64,000 nt of DNA from Brachionus manjavacas (lineage: Eukaryota > Rotifera > Eurotatoria > Ploima > Brachionidae), in the NCBI GenBank assembly GCA_019054805.1, contig JAHQIY010000044.1:158701-222700 (forward strand), given 5' to 3'. The notes under the pieces are model-generated. The model was not told the origin of the DNA. It did not search any database and worked only from the letters and a program-made list of their open reading frames with translations. Shown here piece after piece: positions 33,301 through 48,300 of the stretch. Within the stretch, counting starts at the first letter, position 1. Every line of letters begins with the position of its first letter. Both the position numbers and the translations under genes were made by a program.

Positions 33301-36300
33301 GCTTGGAACCACAAACCAAGCGTATCTATAGATGGATACAAGCATATCCAAAAAAAGATACTTAACTTTTTCACTAAGTACTAAGGGTCTGCCAGACATG
33401 TCATTAGCTCTTGCTTGCAAGCCTCCTTGCCCCGGCCGCTAGGCATCTGCATCATAACCGCCCCTCCTCATTTTCTCATCCGGACTTGGGACCGGCCAAA
33501 GGTAGAGTTAGCAGCTTTGCATTTTTATTTTGAAAATAATTTTCTTTAGATTCAAAATATTGGTTAAAAACAAATTGATCTAAAGAAAAATTACCTTATT
33601 CTTTTGTTGCTGTAAGTCTAAAAGACTATTTTTTTCAAATAAAAGTTTTTGTTTTCTTTTCTCTCAACCTTTTGACAAAACTCATCATTTATGTGCTGAT
33701 TAGTCTCCCTCCCATTTTTTCATCCGGACTTGGGACCGGCATCGGTATGGTTACGACTCAACAATCTGCCGCCAAAGTTACTATGGGACGTTCATCATAA
33801 ACAGCGCCACTCATCCGAGCACTTAATGGCTGCGAACTCGACAACTATTTAGACTAGCTTGGAACCACAAACCAAGCGTATCTATAGATGGATACAAGCA
33901 TATCCAAAAAAAGATACTTAACTTTTTTCACTAAGTACTAAGGGTCTGCCAGACATGTCATTAGCTCTTGCTTGCAAGCCTCCTTGCCCCGGCCGCTAGG
34001 CATCTGCATCATAACCGCCCCTCCTCATTTTCTCATCCGGACTTGGGACCGGCCAAAGGTAGAGTTAGCAGCTTTGCATTTTTATTTTGAAAATAATTTT
34101 CTTTAGATTCAAAATATTGGTTAAAAAACAAATTGATCTAAAGAAAAATTACCTTATTCTTTTGTTGCTGTAAGTCTAAAAGACTATTTTTTTCAAATAA
34201 AAGTTTTTGTTTTCTTTTCTCTCAACCTTTTGACAAAACTCATCATTTATGTGCTGATTAGTCTCCCTCCCATTTTTTCATCCGGACTTGGGACCGGCAT
34301 CGGTATGGTTACGACTCAACAATCTGCCGCCAAAGTTACTATGGGACGTTCATCATAAACAGCGCCACTCATCAGAGCACTTAATGGCTGCGAACTCGAC
34401 AACTTTTTAGACTAGCTTGGAACCACAAACCAAGCGTATCTATAGATGGATACAAGCATATCCAAAAAAGATACTTAACTTTTTTCACTAAGTACTAAGG
34501 GTCTGCCAGACATGTCATTAGCTCTTGCTTGCAAGCCTCCTTGCCCCGGCCGCTAGGCATCTGCATCATAACCGCCCCTCCTCATTTTCTCATCCGGACT
34601 TGGGACCGGCCAAAGGTAGAGTTAGCAGCTTTGCATTTTTATTTTGAAAATAATTTTCTTTAGATTCAAAATATTGGTTAAAAACAAATTGATCTAAAGA
34701 AAAATTACCTTATTCTTTTTGTTGCTGTAAGTCTAAAAGACTATTTTTTTCAAATAAAATTTTTTGTTTTCTTTTCTCTCAACCTTTTGACAAAACTCAT
34801 CATTTATGTGCTGATTAGTCTCCTCCCATTTTTTCATCCGGACTTGGGACCGGCATCGGTATGGTTACGACTCAACAATCTGCCGCCAAAGTTACTATGG
34901 GACGTTCATCATAAACAGCGCCACTCATCCGAGCACTTAATGGCTGCGAACTCGACAACTATTTAGACTAGCTTGGAACCACAAACCAAGCGTATCTATA
35001 GATGGATACAAGCATATCCAAAAAAAGATACTTAACTTTTTCACTAAGTACTAAGGGTCTGCCAGACATGTCATTAGCTCTTGCTTGCAAGCCTCCTTGC
35101 CCCGGCCGCTAGGCATCTGCATCATAACCGCCCCTCCTCATTTTCTCATCCGGACTTGGGACCGGCCAAAGGTAGAGTTAGCAGCTTTGCATTTTTATTT
35201 TGAAAATAATTTTCTTTAGATTCAAAATATTGGTTAAAAAACAAATTGATCTAAAGAAAAATTACCTTATTCTTTTGTTGCTGTAAGTCTAAAAGACTAT
35301 TTTTTTCAAATAAAAGTTTTTGTTTTCTTTTCTCTCAACCTTTTGACAAAACTCATCATTTATGTGCTGATTAGTCTCCCTCCCATTTTTTCATCCGGAC
35401 TTGGGACCGGCATCGGTATGGTAACGACTCAACAATCTGCCGCCAAAGTTACTATGGGACGTTCATCATAAACAGCGCCACTCATCCGAGCACTTAATGG
35501 CTGCGAACTCGACAACTATTTAGACTAGCTTGGAACCACAAACCAAGCGTATCTATAGATGGATACAAGCATATCCAAAAAAAGATACTTAACTTTTTTC
35601 ACTAAGTACTAAGGGTCTGCCAGACATGTCATTAGCTCTTGCTTGCAAGCCTCCTTGCCCCGGCCGCTAGGCATCTGCATCATAACCGCCCCTCTTCATT
35701 TTCTCATCCGGACTTGGGACCGGCCAAAGGTAGAGTTAGCAGCTTTGCATTTTTATTTTGAAAATAATTTTCTTTAGATTCAAAATATTGGTTAAAAAAC
35801 AAATTGATCTAAAGAAAAATTACCTTATTCTTTTGTTGCTGTAAGTCTAAAAGACTATTTTTTTCAAATAAAAGTTTTTGTTTTCTTTTCTCTCAACCTT
35901 TTGACAAAACTCATCATTTATGTGCTGATTAGTCTCCCTCCCATTTTTTCATCCGGACTTGGGACCGGCATCGGTATGGTTACGACTCAACAATCTGCCG
36001 CCAAAGTTACTATGGGACGTTCATCATAAACAGCGCCACTCATCCGAGCACTTAATGGCTGCGAACTCGACAACTATTTAGACTAGCTTGGAACCACAAA
36101 CCAAGCGTATCTATAGATGGATACAAGCATATCCAAAAAAAGATACTTAACTTTTTTCACTAAGTACTAAGGGTCTGCCAGACATGTCATTAGCTCTTGC
36201 TTGCAAGCCTCCTTGCCCCGGCCGCTAGGCATCTGCATCATAACCGCCCCTCCTCATTTTCTCATCCGGACTTGGGACCGGCCAAAGGTAGAGTTAGCAG

Positions 36301-39300
36301 CTTTGCATTTTTATTTTGAAAATAATTTTCTTTAGATTCAAAATATTGGTTAAAAACAAATTGATCTAAAGAAAAATTACCTTATTCTTTTGTTGCTGTA
36401 AGTCTAAAAGACTATTTTTTTCAAATAAAAGTTTTTGTTTTCTTTTCTCTCAACCTTTTGACAAAACTCATCATTTATGTGCTGATTAGTCTCCCTCCCA
36501 TTTTTTCATCCGGACTTGGGACCGGCATCGGTATGGTTACGACTCAACAATCTGCCGCCAAAGTTACTATGGGACGTTCATCATAAACAGCGCCACTCAT
36601 CCGAGCACTTAATGGCTGCGAACTCGACAACTATTTAGACTAGCTTGGAACCACAAACCAAGCGTATCTATAGATGGATACAAGCATATCCAAAAAAGAT
36701 ACTTAACTTTTTCACTAAGTACTAAGGGTCTGCCAGACATGTCATTAGCTCTTGCTTGCAAGCCTCCTTGCCCCGGCCGCTAGGCATCTGCATCATAACC
36801 GCCCCTCCTCATTTTCTCATCCGGACTTGGGACCGGCCAAAGGTAGAGTTAGCAGCTTTGCATTTTTATTTTGAAAATAATTTTCTTTAGATTCAAAATA
36901 TTGGTTAAAAACAAATTGATCTAAAGAAAAATTACCTTATTCTTTTGTTGCTGTAAGTCTAAAAGACTATTTTTTTCAAATAAAAGTTTTTGTTTTCTTT
37001 TCTCTCAACCTTTTGACAAAACTCATCATTTATGTGCTGATTAGTCTCCCTCCCATTTTTTCATCCGGACTTGGGACCGGCATCGGTATGGTTACGACTC
37101 AACAATCTGCCGCCAAAGTTACTATGGGACGTTCATCATAAACAGCGCCACTCATCCGAGCACTTAATGGCTGCGAACTCGACAACTATTTAGACTAGCT
37201 TGGAACCACAAACCAAGCGTATCTATAGATGGATACAAGCATATCCAAAAAAAGATACTTAACTTTTTCACTAAGTACTAAGGGTCTGCCAGACATGTCA
37301 TTAGCTCTTGCTTGCAAGCCTCCTTGCCCCGGCCGCTAGGCATCTGCATCATAACCGCCCCTCCTCATTTTCTCATCCGGACTTGGGACCGGCCAAAGGT
37401 AGAGTTAGCAGCTTTGCATTTTTATTTTGAAAATAATTTTCTTTAGATTCAAAATATTGGTTAAAAACAAATTGATCTAAAGAAAAATTACCTTATTCTT
37501 TTGTTGCTGTAAGTCTAAAAGACTATTTTTTTCAAATAAAAGTTTTTGTTTTCTTTTCTCTCAACCTTTTGACAAAACTCATCATTTATGTGCTGATTAG
37601 TCTCCTCCCATTTTTTCATCCGGACTTGGGACCGGCATCGGTATGGTTACGACTCAACAATCTGCCGCCAAAGTTACTATGGGACGTTCATCATAAACAG
37701 CGCCACTCATCCGAGCACTTAATGGCTGCGAACTCGACAACTATTTAGACTAGCTTGGAACCACAAACCAAGCGTATCTATAGATGGATACAAGCATATC
37801 CAAAAAAGATACTTAACTTTTTCACTAAGTACTAAGGGTCTGCCAGACATGTCATTAGCTCTTGCTTGCAAGCCTCCTTGCCCCGGCCGCTAGGCATCTG
37901 CATCATAACCGCCCCTCCTCATTTTCTCATCCGGACTTGGGACCGGCCAAAGGTAGAGTTAGCAGCTTTGCATTTTTATTTTGAAAATAATTTTCTTTAG
38001 ATTCAAAATATTGGTTAAAAACAAATTGATCTAAAGAAAAATTACCTTATTCTTTTGTTGCTGTAAGTCTAAAAGACTATTTTTTTCAAATAAAAGTTTT
38101 TGTTTTCTTTTCTCTCAACCTTTTGACAAAACTCATCATTTATGTGCTGATTAGTCTCCCTCCCATTTTTTCATCCGGACTTGGGACCGGCATCGGTATG
38201 GTTACGACTCAACAATCTGCCGCCAAAGTTACTATGGGACGTTCATCATAAACAGCGCCACTCATCCGAGCACTTAATGGCTGCGAACTCGACAACTATT
38301 TAGACTAGCTTGGAACCACAAACCAAGCGTATCTATAGATGGATACAAGCATATCCAAAAGAGATACTTAACTTTTTTCACTAAGTACTAAGGGTCTGCC
38401 AGACATGTCATTAGCTCTTGCTTGCAAGCCTCCTTGCCCCGGCCGCTAGGCATCTGCATCATAACCGCCCCTCCTCATTTTCTCATCCGGACTTGGGACC
38501 GGCCAAAGGTAGAGTTAGCAGCTTTGCATTTTTATTTTGAAAATAATTTTCTTTAGATTCAAAATATTGGTTAAAAACAAATTGATCTAAAGAAAAATTA
38601 CCTTATTCTTTTGTTGCTGTAAGTCTAAAAGACTATTTTTTTCAAATAAAAGTTTTTGTTTTCTTTTCTCTCAACCTTTTGACAAAACTCATCATTTATG
38701 TGCTGATTAGTCTCCCTCCCATTTTTTCATCCGGACTTGGGACCGGCATCGGTATGGTTACGACTCAACAATCTGCCGCCAAAGTTACTATGGGACGTTC
38801 ATCATAAACAGCGCCACTCATCCGAGCACTTAATGGCTGCGAACTCGACAACTATTTAGACTAGCTTGGAACCACAAACCAAGCGTATCTATAGATGGAT
38901 ACAAGCATATCCAAAAGAAGATACTTAACTTTTTTCACTAAGTACTAAGGGTCTGCCAGACATGTCATTAGCTCTTGCTTGCAAGCCTCCTTGCCCCGGC
39001 CGCTAGGCATCTGCATCATAACCGCCCCTCCTCATTTTCTCATCCGGACTTGGGACCGGCCAAAGGTAGAGTTAGCAGCTTTGCATTTTTATTTTGAAAA
39101 TAATTTTCTTTAGATTCAAAATATTGGTTAAAAACAAATTGATCTAAAGAAAAATTACCTTATTCTTTTGTTGCTGTAAGTCTAAAAGACTATTTTTTCA
39201 AATAAAAGTTTTTGTTTTCTTTTCACTCAACCTTTTGACAAAACTCATCATTTATGTGCTGATTAGTCTCCTCCCATTTTTTCATCCGGACTTGGGACCG

Positions 39301-42300
39301 GCATCGGTATGGTTACGACTCAACAATCTGCCGCCAAAGTTACTATGGGACGTTCATCATAAACAGCGCCACTCATCCGAGCACTTAATGGCTGCGAACT
39401 CGACAACTATTTAGACTAGCTTGGAACCACAAACCAAGCGTATCTATAGATGGATACAAGCATATCCAAAAAAGATACTTAACTTTTTTCACTAAGTACT
39501 AAGGGTCTGCCAGACATGTCATTAGCTCTTGCTTGCAAGCCTCCTTGCCCCGGCCGCTAGGCATCTGCATCATAACCGCCCCTCCTCATTTTCTCATCCG
39601 GACTTGGGACCGGCCAAAGGTAGAGTTAGCAGCTTTGCATTTTTATTTTGAAAATAATTTTCTTTAGATTCAAAATATTGGTTAAAAACAAATTGATCTA
39701 AAGAAAAATTACCTTATTCTTTTGTTGCTGTAAGTCTAAAAGACTATTTTTTTCAAATAAAAGTTTTTGTTTTCTTTTCTCTCAACCTTTTGACAAAACT
39801 CATCATTTATGTGCTGATTAGTCTCCCTCCCATTTTTTCATCCGGACTTGGGACCGGCATCGGTATGGTTACGACTCAACAATCTGCCGCCAAAGTTACT
39901 ATGGGACGTTCATCATAAACAGCGCCACTCATCCGAGCACTTAATGGCTGCGAACTCGACAACTATTTAGACTAGCTTGGAACCACAAACCAAGCGTATC
40001 TATAGATGGATACAAGCATATCCAAAAGAGATACTTAACTTTTTTCACTAAGTACTAAGGGTCTGCCAGACATGTCATTAGCTCTTGCTTGCAAGCCTCC
40101 TTGCCCCGGCCGCTAGGCATCTGCATCATAACCGCCCCTCCTCATTTTCTCATCCGGACTTGGGACCGGCCAAAGGTAGAGTTAGCAGCTTTGCATTTTT
40201 ATTTTGAAAATAATTTTCTTTAGATTCAAAATATTGGTTAAAAACAAATTGATCTAAAGAAAAATTACCTTATTCTTTTGTTGCTGTAAGTCTAAAAGAC
40301 TATTTTTTTCAAATAAAAGTTTTTGTTTTCTTTTCTCTCAACCTTTTGACAAAACTCATCATTTATGTGCTGATTAGTCTCCTCCCATTTTTTCATCCGG
40401 ACTTGGGACCGGCATCGGTATGGTTACGACTCAACAATCTGCCGCCAAAGTTACTATGGGACGTTCATCATAAACAGCGCCACTCATCCGAGCACTTAAT
40501 GGCTGCGAACTCGACAACTATTTAGACTAGCTTGGAACCACAAACCAAGCGTATCTATAGATGGATACAAGCATATCCAAAAGAGATACTTAACTTTTTT
40601 CACTAAGTACTAAGGGTCTGCCAGACATGTCATTAGCTCTTGCTTGCAAGCCTCCTTGCCCCGGCCGCTAGGCATCTGCATCATAACCGCCCCTCCTCAT
40701 TTTCTCATCCGGACTTGGGACCGGCCAAAGGTAGAGTTAGCAGCTTTGCATTTTTATTTTGAAAATAATTTTCTTTAGATTCAAAATATTGGTTAAAAAC
40801 AAATTGATCTAAAGAAAAATTACCTTATTCTTTTGTTGCTGTAAGTCTAAAAGACTATTTTTTTCAAATAAAAGTTTTTGTTTTCTTTTCTCTCAACCTT
40901 TTGACAAAACTCATCATTTATGTGCTGATTAGTCTCCTCCCATTTTTTCATCCGGACTTGGGACCGGCATCGGTATGGTTACGACTCAACAATCTGCCGC
41001 CAAAGTTACTATGGGACGTTCATCATAAACAGCGCCACTCATCCGAGCACTTAATGGCTGCGAACTCGACAACTATTTAGACTAGCTTGGAACCACAAAC
41101 CAAGCGTATCTATAGATGGATACAAGCATATCCAAAAAAAGATACTTAACCTTTTTCACTAAGTACTAAGGGTCTGCCAGACATGTCATTAGCTCTTGCT
41201 TGCAAGCCTCCTTGCCCCGGCCGCTAGGCATCTGCATCATAACCGCCCCTCCTCATTTTCTCATCCGGACTTGGGACCGGCCAAAGGTAGAGTTAGCAGC
41301 TTTGCATTTTTATTTTGAAAATAATTTTCTTTAGATTCAAAATATTGGTTAAAAACAAATTGATCTAAAGAAAAATTACCTTATTCTTTTGTTGCTGTAA
41401 GTCTAAAAGACTATTTTTTTCAAATAAAAGTTTTTGTTTTCTTTTCTCTCAACCTTTTGACAAAACTCATCATTTATGTGCTGATTAGTCTCCCTCCCAT
41501 TTTTTCATCCGGACTTGGGACCGGCATCGGTATGGTTACGACTCAACAATCTGCCGCCAAAGTTACTATGGGACGTTCATCATAAACAGCGCCACTCATC
41601 CGAGCACTTAATGGCTGCGAACTCGACAACTATTTAGACTAGCTTGGAACCACAAACCAAGCGTATCTATAGATGGATACAAGCATATCCAAAAAAAGAT
41701 ACTTAACCTTTTTCACTAAGTACTAAGGGTCTGCCAGACATGTCATTAGCTCTTGCTTGCAAGCCTCCTTGCCCCGGCCGCTAGGCATCTGCATCATAAC
41801 CGCCCCTCCTCATTTTCTCATCCGGACTTGGGACCGGCCAAAGGTAGAGTTAGCAGCTTTGCATTTTTATTTTGAAAATAATTTTCTTTAGATTCAAAAT
41901 ATTGGTTAAAAACAAATTGATCTAAAGAAAAATTACCTTATTCTTTTGTTGCTGTAAGTCTAAAAGACTATTTTTTTCAAATAAAAGTTTTTGTTTTCTT
42001 TTCTCTCAACCTTTTGACAAAACTCATCATTTATGTGCTGATTAGTCTCCCTCCCATTTTTTCATCCGGACTTGGGACCGGCATCGGTATGGTTACGACT
42101 CAACAATCTGCCGCCAAAGTTACTATGGGACGTTCATCATAAACAGCGCCACTCATCCGAGCACTTAATGGCTGCGAACTCGACAACTATTTAGACTAGC
42201 TTGGAACCACAAACCAAGCGTATCTATAGATGGATACAAGCATATCCAAAAAAAGATACTTAACTTTTTTCACTAAGTACTAAGGGTCTGCCAGACATGT

Positions 42301-45300
42301 CATTAGCTCTTGCTTGCAAGCCTCCTTGCCCCGGCCGCTAGGCATCTGCATCATAACCGCCCCTCCTCATTTTCTCATCCGGACTTGGGACCGGCCAAAG
42401 GTAGAGTTAGCAGCTTTGCATTTTTATTTTGAAAATAATTTTCTTTAGATTCAAAATATTGGTTAAAAACAAATTGATCTAAAGAAAAATTACCTTATTC
42501 TTTTGTTGCTGTAAGTCTAAAAGACTATTTTTTTCAAATAAAAGTTTTTGTTTTCTTTTCTCTCAACCTTTTGACAAAACTCATCATTTATGTGCTGATT
42601 AGTCTCCCTCCCATTTTTTCATCCGGACTTGGGACCGGCATCGGTATGGTTACGACTCAACAATCTGCCGCCAAAGTTACTATGGGACGTTCATCATAAA
42701 CAGCGCCACTCATCCGAGCACTTAATGGCTGCGAACTCGACAACTATTTAGACTAGCTTGGAACCACAAACCAAGCGTATCTATAGATGGATACAAGCAT
42801 ATCCAAAAAAGATACTTAACTTTTTCACTAAGTACTAAGGGTCTGCCAGACATGTCATTAGCTCTTGCTTGCAAGCCTCCTTGCCCCGGCCGCTAGGCAT
42901 CTGCATCATAACCGCCCCTCCTCATTTTCTCATCCGGACTTGGGACCGGCCAAAGGTAGAGTTAGCAGCTTTGCATTTTTATTTTGAAAATAATTTTCTT
43001 TAGATTCAAAATATTGGTTAAAAACAAATTGATCTAAAGAAAAATTACCTTATTCTTTTGTTGCTGTAAGTCTAAAAGACTATTTTTTTCAAATAAAAGT
43101 TTTTGTTTTCTTTTCTCTCAACCTTTTGACAAAACTCATCATTTATGTGCTGATTAGTCTCCTCCCATTTTTTCATCCGGACTTGGGACCGGCATCGGTA
43201 TGGTTACGACTCAACAATCTGCCGCCAAAGTTACTATGGGACGTTCATCATAAACAGCGCCACTCATCCGAGCACTTAATGGCTGCGAACTCGACAACTA
43301 TTTAGACTAGCTTGGAACCACAAACCAAGCGTATCTATAGATGGATACAAGCATATCCAAAAAAGATACTTAACTTTTTCACTAAGTACTAAGGGTCTGC
43401 CAGACATGTCATTAGCTCTTGCTTGCAAGCCTCCTTGCCCCGGCCGCTAGGCATCTGCATCATAACCGCCCCTCCTCATTTTCTCATCCGGACTTGGGAC
43501 CGGCCAAAGGTAGAGTTAGCAGCTTTGCATTTTTATTTTGAAAATAATTTTCTTTAGATTCAAAATATTGGTTAAAAACAAATTGATCTAAAGAAAAATT
43601 ACCTTATTCTTTTGTTGCTGTAAGTCTAAAAGACTATTTTTTTCAAATAAAAGTTTTTGTTTTCTTTTCTCTCAACCTTTTGACAAAACTCATCATTTAT
43701 GTGCTGATTAGTCTCCTCCCATTTTTTCATCCGGACTTGGGACCGGCATCGGTATGGTTACGACTCAACAATCTGCCGCCAAAGTTACTATGGGACGTTC
43801 ATCATAAACAGCGCCACTCATCCGAGCACTTAATGGCTGCGAACTCGACAACTATTTAGACTAGCTTGGAACCACAAACCAAGCGTATCTATAGATGGAT
43901 ACAAGCATATCCAAAAAAGATACTTAACTTTTTTCACTAAGTACTAAGGGTCTGCCAGACATGTCATTAGCTCTTGCTTGCAAGCCTCCTTGCCCCGGCC
44001 GCTAGGCATCTGCATCATAACCGCCCCTCCTCATTTTCTCATCCGGACTTGGGACCGGCCAAAGGTAGAGTTAGCAGCTTTGCATTTTTATTTTGAAAAT
44101 AATTTTCTTTAGATTCAAAATATTGGTTAAAAACAAATTGATCTAAAGAAAAATTACCTTATTCTTTTGTTGCTGTAAGTCTAAAAGACTATTTTTTTCA
44201 AATAAAAGTTTTTGTTTTCTTTTCTCTCAACCTTTTGACAAAACTCATCATTTATGTGCTGATTAGTCTCCCTCCCATTTTTTCATCCGGACTTGGGACC
44301 GGCATCGGTATGGTTACGACTCAACAATCTGCCGCCAAAGTTACTATGGGACGTTCATCATAAACAGCGCCACTCATCCGAGCACTTAATGGCTGCGAAC
44401 TCGACAACTATTTAGACTAGCTTGGAACCACAAACCAAGCGTATCTATAGATGGATACAAGCATATCCAAAAAAAGATACTTAACTTTTTCACTAAGTAC
44501 TAAGGGTCTGCCAGACATGTCATTAGCTCTTGCTTGCAAGCCTCCTTGCCCCGGCCGCTAGGCATCTGCATCATAACCGCCCCTCCTCATTTTCTCATCC
44601 GGACTTGGGACCGGCCAAAGGTAGAGTTAGCAGCTTTGCATTTTTATTTTGAAAATAATTTTCTTTAGATTCAAAATATTGGTTAAAAACAAATTGATCT
44701 AAAGAAAAATTACCTTATTCTTTTGTTGCTGTAAGTCTAAAAGACTATTTTTTCAAATAAAAGTTTTTGTTTTCTTTTCTCTCAACCTTTTGACAAAACT
44801 CATCATTTATGTGCTGTTTAGTCTCCTCCCATTTTTTCATCCGGACTTGGGACCGGCATCGGTATGGTTACGACTCAACAATCTGCCGCCAAAGTTACTA
44901 TGGGACGTTCATCATAAACAGCGCCACTCATCCGAGCACTTAATGGCTGCGAACTCGACAACTATTTAGACTAGCTTGGAACCACAAACCAAGCGTATCT
45001 ATAGATGGATACAAGCATATCCAAAAAAGATACTTAACTTTTTCACTAAGTACTAAGGGTCTGCCAGACATGTCATTAGCTCTTGCTTGCAAGCCTCCTT
45101 GCCCCGGCCGCTAGGCATCTGCATCATAACCGCCCCTCCTCATTTTCTCATCCGGACTTGGGACCGGCCAAAGGTAGAGTTAGCAGCTTTGCATTTTTAT
45201 TTTGAAAATAATTTTCTTTAGATTCAAAATATTGGTTAAAAACAAATTGATCTAAAGAAAAATTACCTTATTCTTTTGTTGCTGTAAGTCTAAAAGACTA

Positions 45301-48300
45301 TTTTTTTCAAATAAAAGTTTTTGTTTTCTTTTCTCTCAACCTTTTGACAAAACTCATCATTTATGTGCTGATTAGTCTCCCTCCCATTTTTTCATCCGGA
45401 CTTGGGACCGGCATCGGTATGGTTACGACTCAACAATCTGCCGCCAAAGTTACTATGGGACGTTCATCATAAACAGCGCCACTCATCCGAGCACTTAATG
45501 GCTGCGAACTCGACAACTATTTAGACTAGCTTGGAACCACAAACCAAGCGTATCTATAGATGGATACAAGCATATCCAAAAAAGATACTTAACTTTTTCA
45601 CTAAGTACTAAGGGTCTGCCAGACATGTCATTAGCTCTTGCTTGCAAGCCTCCTTGCCCCGGCCGCTAGGCATCTGCATCATAACCGCCCCTCCTCATTT
45701 TCTCATCCGGACTTGGGACCGGCCAAAGGTAGAGTTAGCAGCTTTGCATTTTTATTTTGAAAATAATTTTCTTTAGATTCAAAATATTGGTTAAAAACAA
45801 ATTGATCTAAAGAAAAATTACCTTATTCTTTTGTTGCTGTAAGTCTAAAAGACTATTTTTTTCAAATAAAAGTTTTTGTTTTCTTTTCTCTCAACCTTTT
45901 GACAAAACTCATCATTTATGTGCTGATTAGTCTCCCTCCCATTTTTTCATCCGGACTTGGGACCGGCATCGGTATGGTTACGACTCAACAATCTGCCGCC
46001 AAAGTTACTATGGGACGTTCATCATAAACAGCGCCACTCATCCGAGCACTTAATGGCTGCGAACTCGACAACTATTTAGACTAGCTTGGAACCACAAACC
46101 AAGCGTATCTATAGATGGATACAAGCATATCCAAAAAAGATAATTAACTTTTTTCACTAAGTACTAAGGGTCTGCCAGACATGTCATTAGCTCTTGCTTG
46201 CAAGCCTCCTTGCCCCGGCCGCTAGGCATCTGCATCATAACCGCCCCTCCTCATTTTCTCATCCGGACTTGGGACCGGCCAAAGGTAGAGTTAGCAGCTT
46301 TGCATTTTTATTTTGAAAATAATTTTCTTTAGATTCAAAATATTGGTTAAAAACAAATTGATCTAAAGAAAAATTACCTTATTCTTTTGTTGCTGTAAGT
46401 CTAAAAGACTATTTTTTTCAAATAAAAGTTTTTGTTTTCTTTTCTCTCAACCTTTTGACAAAACTCATCATTTATGTGCTGATTAGTCTCCCTCCCATTT
46501 TTTCATCCGGACTTGGGACCGGCATCGGTATGGTTACGACTCAACAATCTGCCGCCAAAGTTACTATGGGACGTTCATCATAAACAGCGCCACTCATCCG
46601 AGCACTTAATGGCTGCGAACTCGACAACTATTTAGACTAGCTTGGAACCACAAACCAAGCGTATCTATAGATGGATACAAGCATATCCAAAAAAGATACT
46701 TAACTTTTTTCACTAAGTACTAAGGGTCTGCCAGACATGTCATTAGCTCTTGCTTGCAAGCCTCCTTGCCCCGGCCGCTAGGCATCTGCATCATAACCGC
46801 CCCTCCTCATTTTCTCATCCGGACTTGGGACCGGCCAAAGGTAGAGTTAGCAGCTTTGCATTTTTATTTTGAAAATAATTTTCTTTAGATTCAAAATATT
46901 GGTTAAAAACAAATTGATCTAAAGAAAAATTACCTTATTCTTTTGTTGCTGTAAGTCTAAAAGACTATTTTTTTCAAATAAAAGTTTTTGTTTTCTTTTC
47001 TCTCAACCTTTTGACAAAACTCATCATTTATGTGCTGATTAGTCTCCCTCCCATTTTTTCATCCGGACTTGGGACCGGCATCGGTATGGTTACGACTCAA
47101 CAATCTGCCGCCAAAGTTACTATGGGACGTTCATCATAAACAGCGCCACTCATCCGAGCACTTAATGGCTGCGAACTCGACAACTATTTAGACTAGCTTG
47201 GAACCACAAACCAAGCGTATCTATAGATGGATACAAGCATATCCAAAAAAAGATACTTAACTTTTTTCACTAAGTACTAAGGGTCTGCCAGACATGTCAT
47301 TAGCTCTTGCTTGCAAGCCTCCTTGCCCCGGCCGCTAGGCATCTGCATCATAACCGCCCCTCCTCATTTTCTCATCCGGACTTGGGACCGGCCAAAGGTA
47401 GAGTTAGCAGCTTTGCATTTTTATTTTGAAAATAATTTTCTTTAGATTCAAAATATTGGTTAAAAACAAATTGATCTAAAGAAAAATTACCTTATTCTTT
47501 TGTTGCTGTAAGTCTAAAAGACTATTTTTTTCAAATAAAAGTTTTTGTTTTCTTTTCTCTCAACCTTTTGACAAAACTCATCATTTATGTGCTGATTAGT
47601 CTCCCTCCCATTTTTTCATCCGGACTTGGGACCGGCATCGGTATGGTTACGACTCAACAATCTGCCGCCAAAGTTACTATGGGACGTTCATCATAAACAG
47701 CGCCACTCATCCGAGCACTTAATGGCTGCGAACTCGACAACTATTTAGACTAGCTTGGAACCACAAACCAAGCGTATCTATAGATGGATACAAGCATATC
47801 CAAAAAAGATACTTAACTTTTTTCACTAAGTACTAAGGGTCTGCCAGACATGTCATTAGCTCTTGCTTGCAAGCCTCCTTGCCCCGGCCGCTAGGCATCT
47901 GCATCATAACCGCCCCTCCTCATTTTCTCATCCGGACTTGGGACCGGCCAAAGGTAGAGTTAGCAGCTTTGCATTTTTATTTTGAAAATAATTTTCTTTA
48001 GATTCAAAATATTGGTTAAAAACAAATTGATCTAAAGAAAAATTACCTTATTCTTTTGTTGCTGTAAGTCTAAAAGACTATTTTTTTCAAATAAAAGTTT
48101 TTGTTTTCTTTTCTCTCAACCTTTTGACAAAACTCATCATTTATGTGCTGATTAGTCTCCTCCCATTTTTTCATCCGGACTTGGGACCGGCATCGGTATG
48201 GTTACGACTCAACAATCTGCCGCCAAAGTTACTATGGGACGTTCATCATAAACAGCGCCACTCATCCGAGCACTTAATGGCTGCGAACTCGACAACTATT